Shown here: positions 40,375-49,412 of the stretch, one piece after another | Position numbering within the stretch: position 1 is the first letter of the stretch | Layout: every line of letters begins with the position of its first letter | Source: Hymenobacter cavernae | GTDB lineage: Bacteria > Bacteroidota > Bacteroidia > Cytophagales > Hymenobacteraceae | Assembly: GCF_014641455.1 (NCBI RefSeq) | Contig: NZ_BMHT01000002.1 | Location: 704,605 to 768,604, forward strand | Length of the DNA: 64,000 nucleotides | Direction of reading: 5' to 3' | Position numbers and translations under genes: made by a program | Notes under the pieces: model-generated | The model's input: only the letters and a program-made list of their open reading frames with translations | What the model was told of the DNA's origin: nothing | The model's database searches: none

Positions 40375-43300
40375 CTAGGTCGGCGCTTTCCGGTCGGCGT
40401 TCCAGGTTTGCAGCAGCTGCTCGAAGATATGTTGCAGGCTGCCGGATGCCGGAAGGCTGATCTTATTCCGGGTGGCCAGCTCATCGATGACGTGCAGGCC
40501 CAGGCGCCGGTAGCTCTCGAACTGCGATTCGTTGAAAAACTGGTCGGCGGTGGACTGGTGCGGGAAAGCTAGGTTCTTTTCTGCGTACTCGCGCACGTCG
40601 GTGGGCTCCTCACCGGTGAGCGACGTTTTGAGATAGAGCAGAAAGCCAGAGGGCTGGTTCGGCGGGTCTTCCGGGTAATTGAGGGTGCCCACGGCGTAGT
40701 GGCTCCGGGAAAGCCGGTCTTTGCGGTCGGTGATAGGCGTCACATCGATATCGATTTCTACCCCAAAGTCAGTTCGACAGCGGCGGATAGCGTTGGCCAG
40801 CCCTTCGCAGGTAAAAAGGTGGTCTTCCTCGCCGTCGCCCACGATGATGTAGCGGCAGCGGCGGCGCACCAGCTCGTACAAGCCCATGTTGTCGAAGTGC
40901 CCGCCGTCGGAGAGGTTCACGAACCGGTCTTTGGTGCTGGAGCGGCCGAATAAGTCGCTGAGCAGGTACAGCAGACCTAGGTGCGGCCCCGAGTTTTGCC
41001 AGGTGTCTTCGTGCCAGGGGTTGCCCATCCACCAACCCAGCCGGATGTTGAAGAGCGTGAGCAGAAACGCCGACGCGGGCGAGGAGCTGTAGCCGCGGTT
41101 GGGGTTGGCCGCCGCCCCGGAAATGGCGATGGCCGTGCCAAGCGCTGGGCCTCCGCTGTCGGGGTAGGCGTAGTGGCGGGTCGGGCGGTAGCCGAAGTCC
41201 GTAATCGGGTTGTTGGGGTTGAGCGGCCGAACCCGGGTGATGTCGAAGCCGCAGTAATGCGGCGTAAACACGAACGACTCGGCCTTCCGGTCTTGCCGGT
41301 CCAGGTCGTCGGCCGAGAGCGAGGTGGCATTCAGCGTTGCGTTGACAATCAGGTAAGGTCCGTCGTAAGAGGGCGTCTTGGTGACGAGCGGATCGTTGCG
41401 GCGCAGCGTGCAGAGAGCTAGGTCGTCGCGGCGGTCGAAATGCGTGAAGGGGTTGGCGGTACGGTTGCGCTCGGAGCGGCGGCGGGAAGCACCTAGGTAG
41501 GCGCGCGTCAGCCGGTTGCGGTAGAAGTGGTGGAGGGAAAACTCGTTCACATCTACGCGCCAGGCGAGCAGCACCGTGAGTAGGGCCAGTCCCAGCATCA
41601 AGATGGAAGCCTTCCCCTCCGGCGACAAGCCGCTGGCCCAGCTTCCCCAATCAGTATTCAGAAGCAAAGTAACGACGTTGGAAACCAGCACGAGCAGGGC
41701 CAGCCCGAACGCGTAAGGACCTAAGCCTAGCACGGCATCCAGCCACGAAGCCGCGCCCGGCTGATCGGGCTGGGCCGGTGTGCGCGCACTATACGCCCGC
41801 TGCAAAGCCCCTAGTACTAAGGCCGTCCAGCCAGTAGCAGCCAGCCAAGTTGAGAGCTGGTTGCCGACAAACTTGAACAGGTAAGGGCCTAATAATATGC
41901 TGCTAGTGACTACTATCCACAACACCGCCAACAGGTTGATATACGAGCCCATCCGTCCCCACCACTCGCGGCGCTCGTCGGGGAAGCGGCGCCCCAGCAG
42001 CGCCATGCGGGCAATGACCGTTACAGCCAAAGCCTCCAACACCAGCGGCAACCCCAGGATAAACGCCAGGCTAGGATAAAGTGTCGTATCCGTAGAAACT
42101 TTGGTAGTCGGGTGCTTTAACTGTGCGTACAAAGTGGCGCTGTGCGGCTGCGAGAACGAGGCCAGCTTCACTGATTCCGTAAGCTCCGCGTGACGTACGA
42201 TTGGGTCATGGCGGAAAAGATGAAATAATGCCTCCCAGGTTAAGCTCAACGCTACCACGCCCAGCACGGCGGCCAGGATGCTGCAAATCGAAATCATAAC
42301 CCAAGCCTTGATTTTCCGTCCAAGGCGCTCTTCTTCGGTATCATCTACGCTGTAAAAACAACGCGCATAATATCCTAGTATGGCCACCAGAACCAGCACG
42401 CCAAGCAATGTGCCGGCTACCCAGGCAGCTGTCGGCCAAAGCGCAACGTAGCCGCTGAAGGAGGTAGGCGGCTGGTGACTGATCATCAGCGCGCTGAGTA
42501 GAAAGGCACCTACTATCCCTAGTAGGATCGTGATGTAAACCAATGAGCTGATGCTGCGGGCGGCGGGCCATTTGTGCTTGATGCTGTACATGCTCATGCC
42601 CAGGCCACCCGCTATTCCGGCGCCGATCAGCAGCCCTGATATCGTTGCTGCCAGCGGGTTACTCCAGAAAACTCCTTCCCACCATTGCCGCAGCAACGCG
42701 CCGAAAGCCAGCACCGCTCCCAGCAGCAGCACGATAATCAGCTGATTGAGCACCGTGTTGCGCAGCCACGTCAGGCCCATCGTCCAGGAATCGGCGGAGA
42801 GGAAGGTGGGGCTTGGCGCCAGGTAGTTGCTGTACATGCGCAGCCAGCGGATGGGGCGCACTTCTTCGGCAAGCGGTTCGGGCGCCAGATCAGGGCACAA
42901 CCGGGCAATAACTTTGGCCACCGAGCCCGACCGCTTGATCCAGGCGGAAAGCCAGGCACCTAGGTAGCCGCCGCCCGATACCGTAGACAGGTAATCAACC
43001 TGTTCCAGCCACCCTTTGCTCGCCAGCCCTTGCAGAATACCTAGGTTGAAGGTGGCCGAACGAATACCGCCGCCGGAAAAAGCCAATCCGAGCAGCTTAA
43101 GATTATCGGCGCACTGAAAGGCATCGGGGGAGTAGCCGCGGCCGACGCTTGGGTCTTTATCGGTGTCGCGGGCCGCCCGTCGCGCGATTATCTCCGCCAG
43201 CTCGCGCCGCAGAATAGCCTCGAACGGCAGCGCGCATTCGCCCAGGTGAAGCGTGTCGTCGCGAAACGTATCGTCGGTGAGTAGCCTGGCTTCCTGCTCC

Positions 43301-43845
43301 GACGTCAGCCCGTCGCGTGCCTGTAGCACCTCGCCCGCTTTCTGGACCAGCACCGGCTTGTAAGCGAGCTGATCGGCAATGGTTTTGCGCAGCAGCGGCT
43401 GCTCGTATAGTAGCGCCCGCACCGCGTAGCGCCAGTGCTCGGGCGGCGGAAAGGCGTCTACCTTAGGAAGGCGCTTCAGGCTTTCCGCTCTTTCTTCGAG
43501 CTTTGGAATGAGCGACTTTTTGTTGCGCAACAAGGTGGCCAGCAGATCGGCGGCCTGCGTGCTGAAGGGGCCTAGCTCATCTGGGGGCAGTTGCGCAGCC
43601 GCTTTGTGCCACCCCGGCGCGGCCAGGTCTAAGGCACTCGCCCGCCATTGCGGATAGGTCGCAACGTTCTGTATCAGTGCGCCGTTTGGTGCTGTCAGGC
43701 TGGGGTTCAGCAGGTCTAGGTAGAGCAGCCTGGGAGTTTTGCGCCCTATAACCCCAAGTTGCTCCGCGGGTAGGAGCGTCAGGGCGTCCTGCAAAAGGCC
43801 GATGTAACCCGTGATACGGGCAGTTAATTCGGTAACAACATCCAT
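40375..43845 (-). CDS. Very large patatin-like phospholipase split by a membrane domain
   Basis: 1156 aa. Residues 1-240 are soluble and unassigned. The patatin core begins at LGLAFSGGGIRSATFNLGILQGL (oxyanion GGG at 258-260), with the nucleophile in LSTVSGGGYLGAWLS (Ser290; the usual first Gly of GxSxG is Thr). About ten membrane segments follow (365-765), and only then the second catalytic part with FVNLSDGGHFDNMGLYELVRRR, where Asp980 completes the Ser-Asp dyad. So the lipase fold is interrupted by a membrane domain of about 400 residues. Likely role: acyl-lipid hydrolysis at the inner membrane. The stop codon TAG lies inside ACCTAGGT. Confidence 0.9.
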   Translation of the reverse strand: MDVVTELTARITGYIGLLQDALTLLPAEQLGVIGRKTPRLLYLDLLNPSLTAPNGALIQNVATYPQWRASALDLAAPGWHKAAAQLPPDELGPFSTQAADLLATLLRNKKSLIPKLEERAESLKRLPKVDAFPPPEHWRYAVRALLYEQPLLRKTIADQLAYKPVLVQKAGEVLQARDGLTSEQEARLLTDDTFRDDTLHLGECALPFEAILRRELAEIIARRAARDTDKDPSVGRGYSPDAFQCADNLKLLGLAFSGGGIRSATFNLGILQGLASKGWLEQVDYLSTVSGGGYLGAWLSAWIKRSGSVAKVIARLCPDLAPEPLAEEVRPIRWLRMYSNYLAPSPTFLSADSWTMGLTWLRNTVLNQLIIVLLLGAVLAFGALLRQWWEGVFWSNPLAATISGLLIGAGIAGGLGMSMYSIKHKWPAARSISSLVYITILLGIVGAFLLSALMISHQPPTSFSGYVALWPTAAWVAGTLLGVLVLVAILGYYARCFYSVDDTEEERLGRKIKAWVMISICSILAAVLGVVALSLTWEALFHLFRHDPIVRHAELTESVKLASFSQPHSATLYAQLKHPTTKVSTDTTLYPSLAFILGLPLVLEALAVTVIARMALLGRRFPDERREWWGRMGSYINLLAVLWIVVTSSILLGPYLFKFVGNQLSTWLAATGWTALVLGALQRAYSARTPAQPDQPGAASWLDAVLGLGPYAFGLALLVLVSNVVTLLLNTDWGSWASGLSPEGKASILMLGLALLTVLLAWRVDVNEFSLHHFYRNRLTRAYLGASRRRSERNRTANPFTHFDRRDDLALCTLRRNDPLVTKTPSYDGPYLIVNATLNATSLSADDLDRQDRKAESFVFTPHYCGFDITRVRPLNPNNPITDFGYRPTRHYAYPDSGGPALGTAIAISGAAANPNRGYSSSPASAFLLTLFNIRLGWWMGNPWHEDTWQNSGPHLGLLYLLSDLFGRSSTKDRFVNLSDGGHFDNMGLYELVRRRCRYIIVGDGEEDHLFTCEGLANAIRRCRTDFGVEIDIDVTPITDRKDRLSRSHYAVGTLNYPEDPPNQPSGFLLYLKTSLTGEEPTDVREYAEKNLAFPHQSTADQFFNESQFESYRRLGLHVIDELATRNKISLPASGSLQHIFEQLLQTWNADRKAPT

Positions 43846-43935
43846 GTGCGTAGCTCATCCGGGTGAGCTTGGTAAAGTAGTGGACTCTGCCTGGTAGCTA
43901 ATGCGTTGTAGTTCAGGGCGAGGGAACTTAGGTTG

Positions 43936-45519
43936 CTACGCCGGCTGGTTGAAGTGCCGCTCCAGAAACTGCCAGCCATTGCGCCAGAGCAGGCCGCGCA
44001 CCCGCTCGCGCACGTTGTTGGGCGTGAGGTCGTAGTCAGTAGGGGAGCCTTTGTCGGCCAGCGCTAGCAGCCGCTTGATCAGCGCATCTTCCACGTCGTC
44101 GAAGTCGAGGACCGAGCGTGCGCACTTCACCGGCACAATCAGACCATCCAGGTCGGAGCCAATGCACAGGCAGCTCCAAGTGCCCTGTCCCCCGACGCGC
44201 ACCATGTGCAGAATCTGGTGGGCCAGGAACTTCAGGTGGCGACGCTTGGTAAACTCCAGGGCGCTGATGCCCGCTTCCTCATCGGCGGCCGCCGATTGGC
44301 GCGCTTCGGCCAGGTCGGCTAGCTCGTCGGCTTCGAGCAGGTCGTCTTCATCTTCCACGTCGGCATCGACGGCGGGCTCTTGCTGCGCCGGTACTACGGG
44401 CGGGCAGCCCGGAATCAACTCGTATTCTTCGCGGCTGAAAATCTCCTTCGCGGTTTTATTCACGCCCAAAATGCGCTTGTCCAGCGAAATGCCGATCATT
44501 CCCCCTGACTTCACAATCTCGCGAATGTCCTCGTCATATAAGTTAATCGACCAGCAGTTGAAATCCTGCGGCGTTATCCTAGGTTTGAAAAAGCCGCCCT
44601 GCTTGTAGTGCACCACCACCAGGTTTTTCTCGGTGCGGTGGACTACAGCCTTGCGGATTGGCGGCTTGTCGCGACTACAGCCCGCCGCCGCGCCGTGGCT
44701 GCACAGGATAGGAGCATTAGGAAATTCCGTCTCTCGCAGCTCGTAGTACTGCATCCGGCTGGCGCGGCTCAGGTGCTTCACGTCGATCAGCACGCCGGCT
44801 TTCAGTGCCGTGCGAATCAGGTTTTTGCCGGTTTCGCGCAGGCCAGCGCCGTTTGGGAAGAAGATCACATTGCTACTAACCGTAACCGGGCCGACTTTCA
44901 TGCGCATCCCAAAAGCGTGCGTGCAGATTTGGTTGTCGGTCAGATGGGCCAGGGTCAGGTACAGAAAACGGTGACCTTCATCCAGCAGCTTCTGTAAGTT
45001 GTCCGCGGCTGTTTCGCCGGCCGGGTCGCTGTAGAGGCAATGCGCCCCCTCGATGGCCCGGATGAAGTTGAGCGCTTCCGGGTCATATTCGGCAAGGCTG
45101 CGGAGCACATTCACGCGCTGGCCCTGCGGACCCGTTAGGTCATCGGGCAGCAGGGCCAGCGAGTCGCGCAGATGATCGAAGTAGGTGCGCTTGCCGGGCT
45201 TGCCCACCTGCTGAATCTCGCGCAGCAGCGCCGGACTCACGAAAGATGGAATCTGGTCGGCGACCTTCTGAAACAGGTTGCTCTCCACCATCCCGATTTC
45301 GGGCGAATGATGCACCGATACGCTCAGGCTCACCTCGCCCGCTTCGAGCTGGTAGAGGTTGGCCTGGTGGCGCAGGATGTTGCGCATAAACAGCACCAGC
45401 GGCGAGGCTACGGGGATGTCGTCCTGGTCGCTCGACCACACGGGGCGGCGGTTCGCGGTTTGGGTGCCGCTGAGGTGCGCTTTTAGCACCGGGTGGGCGT
45501 GGAGGTCGAAGTAAGCCAT
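43936..45519 (-). CDS. M19 (renal dipeptidase)-like metallohydrolase
   Basis: 527 aa without signal peptide. M19-type metal ligands in order: DLHAHP (His7, His9), RAIEGAH (Glu157, the bridging ligand), LTLAHLTDN (His192), DVKHLSR (His249), CSHGAAAG and CIGSDLDGL (Asp456). The first motif is HxH rather than the usual HxD. Compared with classical membrane dipeptidases it is longer and has an acidic insert around 385-415 (EDEDDLLEADELADLAEA). A dipeptidase or amidase role is inferred. It precedes the patatin gene by 90 bp on the same strand. Confidence 0.8.
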   Translation of the reverse strand: MAYFDLHAHPVLKAHLSGTQTANRRPVWSSDQDDIPVASPLVLFMRNILRHQANLYQLEAGEVSLSVSVHHSPEIGMVESNLFQKVADQIPSFVSPALLREIQQVGKPGKRTYFDHLRDSLALLPDDLTGPQGQRVNVLRSLAEYDPEALNFIRAIEGAHCLYSDPAGETAADNLQKLLDEGHRFLYLTLAHLTDNQICTHAFGMRMKVGPVTVSSNVIFFPNGAGLRETGKNLIRTALKAGVLIDVKHLSRASRMQYYELRETEFPNAPILCSHGAAAGCSRDKPPIRKAVVHRTEKNLVVVHYKQGGFFKPRITPQDFNCWSINLYDEDIREIVKSGGMIGISLDKRILGVNKTAKEIFSREEYELIPGCPPVVPAQQEPAVDADVEDEDDLLEADELADLAEARQSAAADEEAGISALEFTKRRHLKFLAHQILHMVRVGGQGTWSCLCIGSDLDGLIVPVKCARSVLDFDDVEDALIKRLLALADKGSPTDYDLTPNNVRERVRGLLWRNGWQFLERHFNQPA

Positions 45520-45610
45520 AGCAGGAGAAGAGCCTGGAAAGACAGTATTTCAACGGGATACGATGCTACAGACCTAGCTTATAAAGCCAGGCCAGGTTGC
45601 AGGGCGGGCG

Positions 45611-46240
45611 CTATGCCACGTTTACCCAGCCCGCGCGCATGGCTTGAACCACCAGGCCCACCAGCGTCTTGGCGCCAGTTTTCTGCAACAGGGCACGGCG
45701 GTGGCTTTCTACGGTGCGCACGCTTACAAACAGCCGGTCGGCTATTTCCTGGTTGCAGCAGTCATCTACCACGAGGCGCAGCACTTCCAGCTCGCGCGGG
45801 CTCAACGGCGTGGCCGGCCCACTACGACGGGCAGCCTGCGCCGCGGAAAAAGCCGGAATCTCAGCCCGGCTGAGCAGCTCACCGACGGTGGCTACTACTT
45901 CCGTGGGCGTGGCGCGGCGCGGCAGCAGCGGATAGCCCGACTGTGCCAGCTGCTGCCGCGCTACCGTTGGTTGGCGGCGTCCGCTGAGAACCAGCAACTG
46001 CTGGCGCGGGTAGCAAACACGCAGCTGCATAAGCTGCGCGGGCAACTTCGAGTTGGGCGCGGTGCCATCGGCAATGACCAAGGCAAAGCGGCGCTGTTGC
46101 AGCACGGCGGAGAGCTGGTCGGGGTCGGGGATGGTGCTAAGGGCTAGGTCAGGCCAGGTTTCCCGAAGCGTGACGGCAAGGCCCAAGCGGTGCAGAGTAG
46201 GTGGGGCGGCAAGCAAAACCGCTCCTGACGGTGTAGCCAT
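45611..46240 (-). CDS. LuxR-type response regulator
   Basis: 209 aa from ATG 46240. The C-terminal LuxR/NarL helix-turn-helix is clear (LSPRELEVLRLVVDDCCNQEIADRL, then TVESHRRALLQK). The N-terminal domain is receiver-like, with FALVIADGTAP offering a possible phosphoacceptor Asp, but the acidic pair after strand 1 is missing (LLAAPPTLHRLG), so phosphorylation is doubtful. It lies 91 bp upstream of the dipeptidase gene on the same strand and could control the dipeptidase-patatin genes. Confidence 0.88.
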   Translation of the reverse strand: MATPSGAVLLAAPPTLHRLGLAVTLRETWPDLALSTIPDPDQLSAVLQQRRFALVIADGTAPNSKLPAQLMQLRVCYPRQQLLVLSGRRQPTVARQQLAQSGYPLLPRRATPTEVVATVGELLSRAEIPAFSAAQAARRSGPATPLSPRELEVLRLVVDDCCNQEIADRLFVSVRTVESHRRALLQKTGAKTLVGLVVQAMRAGWVNVA

Positions 46241-46696
46241 AAGACATAGAGCAGGTAATAGTGATGGATGCAACAAGCAAATAGGTGCTGCTACTGAAGA
46301 GGATAAGCCGAGCAGCGTAGATTGTAGAGGGCAGCGTTAATAATCTGAATGTAGCACGCCTTACCAGGAAAGTCAATGATATGATATTGAAAAAGGGAAA
46401 GTTTATATTGAAATGATTAAATTCAAATACCCGCCTAAAAGTGCTTTGGAAGACGAATAACACCCAGGATACGTCAGCGCCGCAGTCTAAGCGCCGGGTT
46501 CAACCTAGGTTTCAGGCTGATTAGGCAAAGTGTGCCGGAAACCGGGAATAGAGCTGTTTAGGATGATATATAGTAATTTTATGATAATAAGTAGGCATAG
46601 CAAAAACTCCGATGTTATATTGCAGCGCCGTTATAAACTAAAGATTCATCCGCCAGAGCGAAGTTCGCCCTGGCTCACTTTTTAGCTTACCCACAC
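46241..46696. other. 456-bp AT-rich spacer
   Basis: Divergent promoter region between the LuxR-type gene and the cupin gene. ACCTAGGT lies near 46503. A hairpin (GCCAGAGCG at 46652-46660 with CGCCCTGGC at 46666-46674, one mismatch) followed by a T-run sits just before the cupin ATG and could attenuate it. No gene seen. Confidence 0.45.
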
Positions 46697-47200
46697 ATGA
46701 GCACTGAAACGCAAAAGGAAACCCTTTTCCAACAGACCGAGCAGCAGCTACAGCAGCAAGGTTTCTCTATCGACAAGCAGGACCAGACGCGCCCCTGGGG
46801 CGGCTTTTTCGTGATCAACGAAGACCAGGCCCAGCAATTCGCCGACACGTATTTTGATGGCTTGTCGGTTGATACCCTGCGCATTTCGGGCAAGCTGAGC
46901 CCCAAAATCCTGATTGTGGCCCCCGAGAAACGCCTTTCGTGGCAATACCACTTCCGCCGGGCTGAGATTTGGAAGGTGCTGCAAGGTCCCGTTGGCGTCG
47001 TGACCAGCCACACCGACGAAGAAGGCGAACTGAAAACCTACGCCCCCGGCGAGCTGATCACGCTGAAGCAGGGCGAGCGGCACCGCCTCGTGGGCCTGAA
47101 CGATTGGGGCGTGCTGGCCGAGATCTGGCAGCACACCGACGCCGAGAAACCTTCCGACGAAGACGACATCGTGCGCGTGCAGGACGACTTCGGCCGCTAA
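46697..47200 (+). CDS. Cupin, mannose-6-phosphate isomerase type 2-like
   Basis: 167 aa. The single cupin domain resembles the C-terminal half of type II phosphomannose isomerase/GMP enzymes: TRPWGGFFVI at the start, WQYHFRRAEIWKVLQGPVGV with metal-ligand candidates, and LKQGERHRLVGLNDWGVLAEIW. A stand-alone protein could isomerise a sugar phosphate, though ligand positions differ from the standard HxH. The gene is followed by a hairpin terminator centred on CCTAGG. Confidence 0.82.
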   Translation: MSTETQKETLFQQTEQQLQQQGFSIDKQDQTRPWGGFFVINEDQAQQFADTYFDGLSVDTLRISGKLSPKILIVAPEKRLSWQYHFRRAEIWKVLQGPVGVVTSHTDEEGELKTYAPGELITLKQGERHRLVGLNDWGVLAEIWQHTDAEKPSDEDDIVRVQDDFGR

Positions 47201-47229
47201 ACCTAGGTACTCAAGCTGCGCCTCTCTAG

Positions 47230-47266
47230 AAAAGGGAGAACTGACCTAGGTCGGTTCTCCCTTTTT
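47230..47266 (+). terminator. Terminator centred on GACCTAGGTC
   Basis: AAAAGGGAGAAC (47230-47241) pairs with GTTCTCCCTTTTT (47254-47266); the 12 bases between contain the palindrome GACCTAGGTC (47243-47252) as the top of the stem. Here the CTAG motif is at the tip rather than the base. Confidence 0.82.
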
Positions 47267-47310
47267 GCTGGTGCCACCGCGGCGTTAAGCTAAAAGGCCA
47301 GTTACTAAGC

Positions 47311-47318
47311 CTATATTT
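47311..47318 (+). promoter_or_regulatory. -7 element of the STAS-like gene
   Basis: TATATTTG matches TAnnTTTG exactly and lies 48 bp before the ATG at 47367. No clear TTG -33 partner is seen. Confidence 0.45.
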
Positions 47319-47366
47319 GTGATTCTGAATGTCTGAAACACGCTATAAAAGAGGCTTCTTGGTCGT

Positions 47367-47768
47367 ATGGAGTTAGAAACTATTATTGATCAGGCGGCTG
47401 TTTTTATCGGCTATGATTCTACGAATCAGTGGCTTTACGTGGATTGGAAAGGCGAGCACACGCAGGAATCGTCGCAGGCGACGTGTATGCTGATGCTGGA
47501 CAGCCTGCGGGCGCGCCCCTGCGCCAAAATTCTCAACGACAACTCCAGCATCACCCGCACGACCGTGGAGCTTAGCCTATGGGGCGCCTGGTGGCTGGAA
47601 GAGATGCGAAGCGCTGGCTTGCAGTACATTGCCTGGGTCTACCCGCGCAACTTCGACGCCCGCAAAGCTACGGAAGCCGTGGTGCAGCGGATCGAGCGGC
47701 CCGTGGTGGCTACCTTCGACGATGTGGCGTCGGCCTACATCTGGTTGCAGCAACAGGCACACAGCTAA
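47367..47768 (+). CDS. STAS/SpoIIAA-like protein
   Basis: 133 aa soluble protein. The pattern WLYVDWKGEHTQESSQATCMLMLDSL, CAKILNDNSSIT and VVATFDDVASAYIWLQ resembles the SpoIIAA/STAS-like alpha/beta fold common in Hymenobacter-type genomes, where many paralogues occur. A regulatory, ligand-sensing role is possible but unproven. It is convergent with ackA, with two bases between stops. Confidence 0.65.
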   Translation: MELETIIDQAAVFIGYDSTNQWLYVDWKGEHTQESSQATCMLMLDSLRARPCAKILNDNSSITRTTVELSLWGAWWLEEMRSAGLQYIAWVYPRNFDARKATEAVVQRIERPVVATFDDVASAYIWLQQQAHS

Positions 47769-47770
47769 AC

Positions 47771-48976
47771 TTAGGTATCCTGCCTGAGCAACGAAAAACA
47801 CTGCCGGGCAATTTCCAGCTCTTCGTTGGTCGGAATTACCAGAATCTTCACCCGCGACTCGGGCGTGTTTATTTCGCGCAACTGTCTGGAACGCTCCTCG
47901 TTTTTGGCCGCGTCCAGGTTGATACCTAGGTACTCCATTTGCTGGCAAGCGCGAGCCCGAACCAGTGTGTCGTTTTCGCCCACGCCGGCCGTGAACACCA
48001 AGGCATCCAGCCCGTTGAGCACGGCGGTATAAGCGCCAATGTACTTCTTGATGCGGTAGGTATAGAGGTCGTAGGCCAGCGCAGCGTGCGGGTCGCCGGC
48101 GGCCAGGGCTTTGCCAATGTCGCGCATATCGCTGAAGCCGGTGAGACCTAGCATGCCGCTGCGCTTGTTCAGCAGGTTGCTCACCTGCTCCACATCGTAG
48201 CCAAGCTGGCTGACCAGGTGAAAAACCACCGACGGGTCTAGGTCGCCGGAGCGCGTGCCCATCACGAGGCCGCTCAGCGGGCCAAAACCCATGCTGGTGT
48301 CGATGGATTTGCCACCCTCCACGGCCGCCATGCTACAGCCGTTGCCCAGGTGAATGGTGATGAACTTGGCGGCCGGATTACCTAGGTACTCAGCGGCTTG
48401 CTCGGCCACGTACTTGTGGCTGGTGCCGTGGAAGCCGTACACGCGAATGCCTTGCTCCGTGTACAAAGAGTCGGGCAGCGCGTACCGAAACGCCCGCTCG
48501 GGCATGGTCTGGTGGAAGGCCGTGTCGAATACTACTACTTGTTTGGCCTGCGGAACGAGCTTTTCGGCTACCTCAATACCTAGGTAGTTGGCCGGGTTGT
48601 GCAAGGGCGCGAGCGGAAACAGGCGCTTGATTTCACGCTTTACCTCATCCGTCACGATGGTCGTGGCCGCGAAGCTTTCCCCGCCGTGCACCACGCGGTG
48701 CCCGACTACTTCCACTTCCGCCGGGTCCTGAATAACACCAACTTCCGCGTCCATGAGCAGGTTGATGGCTTCCCGCAGACCCGCTTCGTGGTCGGGCAAA
48801 TCGAGGGTGCGTTGCTCGACGTGTTCCTGCTCGCCCCTGTAAACTTTGTGCGTGATAACAGAATTCTCTAAGCCAATACGCTCGATCAGGCCGCTGCAAA
48901 CAGGCTGCTCGGCGGGCAAACGAAAAAGCTGATATTTGATGGAACTGCTACCGGAGTTGACGACGAAGATGTTCAT
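47771..48976 (-). CDS. ackA: Acetate kinase
   Basis: 401 aa. ASKHA-fold motifs: VNSGSSSIKYQLF at the start, VGHRVVHGGE, FGFHGTSHKYV (as VYGFHGTSHKYV), HLGNGCSMAAV and FTAGVGEND. It converts acetyl phosphate and ADP to acetate and ATP, and works with phosphate acetyltransferase, which here lies 3.96 kb upstream on the same strand beyond an inserted segment. The gene carries four copies of ACCTAGGT or close variants. Confidence 0.97.
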   Translation of the reverse strand: MNIFVVNSGSSSIKYQLFRLPAEQPVCSGLIERIGLENSVITHKVYRGEQEHVEQRTLDLPDHEAGLREAINLLMDAEVGVIQDPAEVEVVGHRVVHGGESFAATTIVTDEVKREIKRLFPLAPLHNPANYLGIEVAEKLVPQAKQVVVFDTAFHQTMPERAFRYALPDSLYTEQGIRVYGFHGTSHKYVAEQAAEYLGNPAAKFITIHLGNGCSMAAVEGGKSIDTSMGFGPLSGLVMGTRSGDLDPSVVFHLVSQLGYDVEQVSNLLNKRSGMLGLTGFSDMRDIGKALAAGDPHAALAYDLYTYRIKKYIGAYTAVLNGLDALVFTAGVGENDTLVRARACQQMEYLGINLDAAKNEERSRQLREINTPESRVKILVIPTNEELEIARQCFSLLRQDT

Positions 48977-49279
48977 AGGAAAGCCTCGCTACCTAGCCCT
49001 CTCTAAGGAGAAATGCGCATCAAGCATTTCTTCCGGAGACACGGCGGCGCGGAAATAGTGGAAGATTAGGTGACTGCAAGATTGAGTAGAAGCGAGCTTT
49101 ATACGCAGGAGTGGCGGCTGGTGGTGAAGCAGAGTATTTAGTATATATAGATAATATTATTTCGCGTGATTCAGGATTTATTGGCCCACAGCAGTATTAA
49201 AAACACGGAAATATACACGCATATTGCCCAACGTACCCGACCCGCACCACCGCTCGACGACTTGAGGCTGTAAATCGCC

Positions 49280-49380
49280 AAGTAGCGACAATCCGACCAC
49301 CGGTAGCTATATTGTCGCTACTAACTTGCATACTAAGGATGGATTGTCGCTACTTCACGCAAGTACTAAGTAGCGACAAT
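49280..49380. repeat. Four AAGTAGCGACAAT units in alternating orientation
   Basis: Units: 49280-49292 (plus), 49311-49323 (inverted), 49343-49355 (inverted), 49368-49380 (plus). Together they form nested inverted repeats. They lie at the edge of the AT-rich insert, directly upstream of the GIY-YIG gene, in the 436 bp between ackA and that gene. Spacing is irregular, so it is not a CRISPR array. Confidence 0.8.
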
Positions 49381-49412
49381 ACAGATGTTGGCGGCAATAA
49401 GATACAGTGCAA

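Noticed and set aside
40769..41650. 293-aa Arg/Pro/Ala-rich frame overlapping the patatin gene in another frame on the same strand
   Set aside because: Low-complexity composition typical of an out-of-frame reading of GC-rich DNA; the patatin frame has catalytic motifs on both sides.
44051..44608. 185-aa open frame on the plus strand inside the M19-like gene
   Set aside because: It is the antisense of a strongly supported gene, Ser/Arg-rich and without recognisable motifs, as expected from a GC-rich complementary strand.
49280..49380. Possible CRISPR array
   Set aside because: Only four 13-nt units, alternating orientation, irregular spacing, no cas genes.
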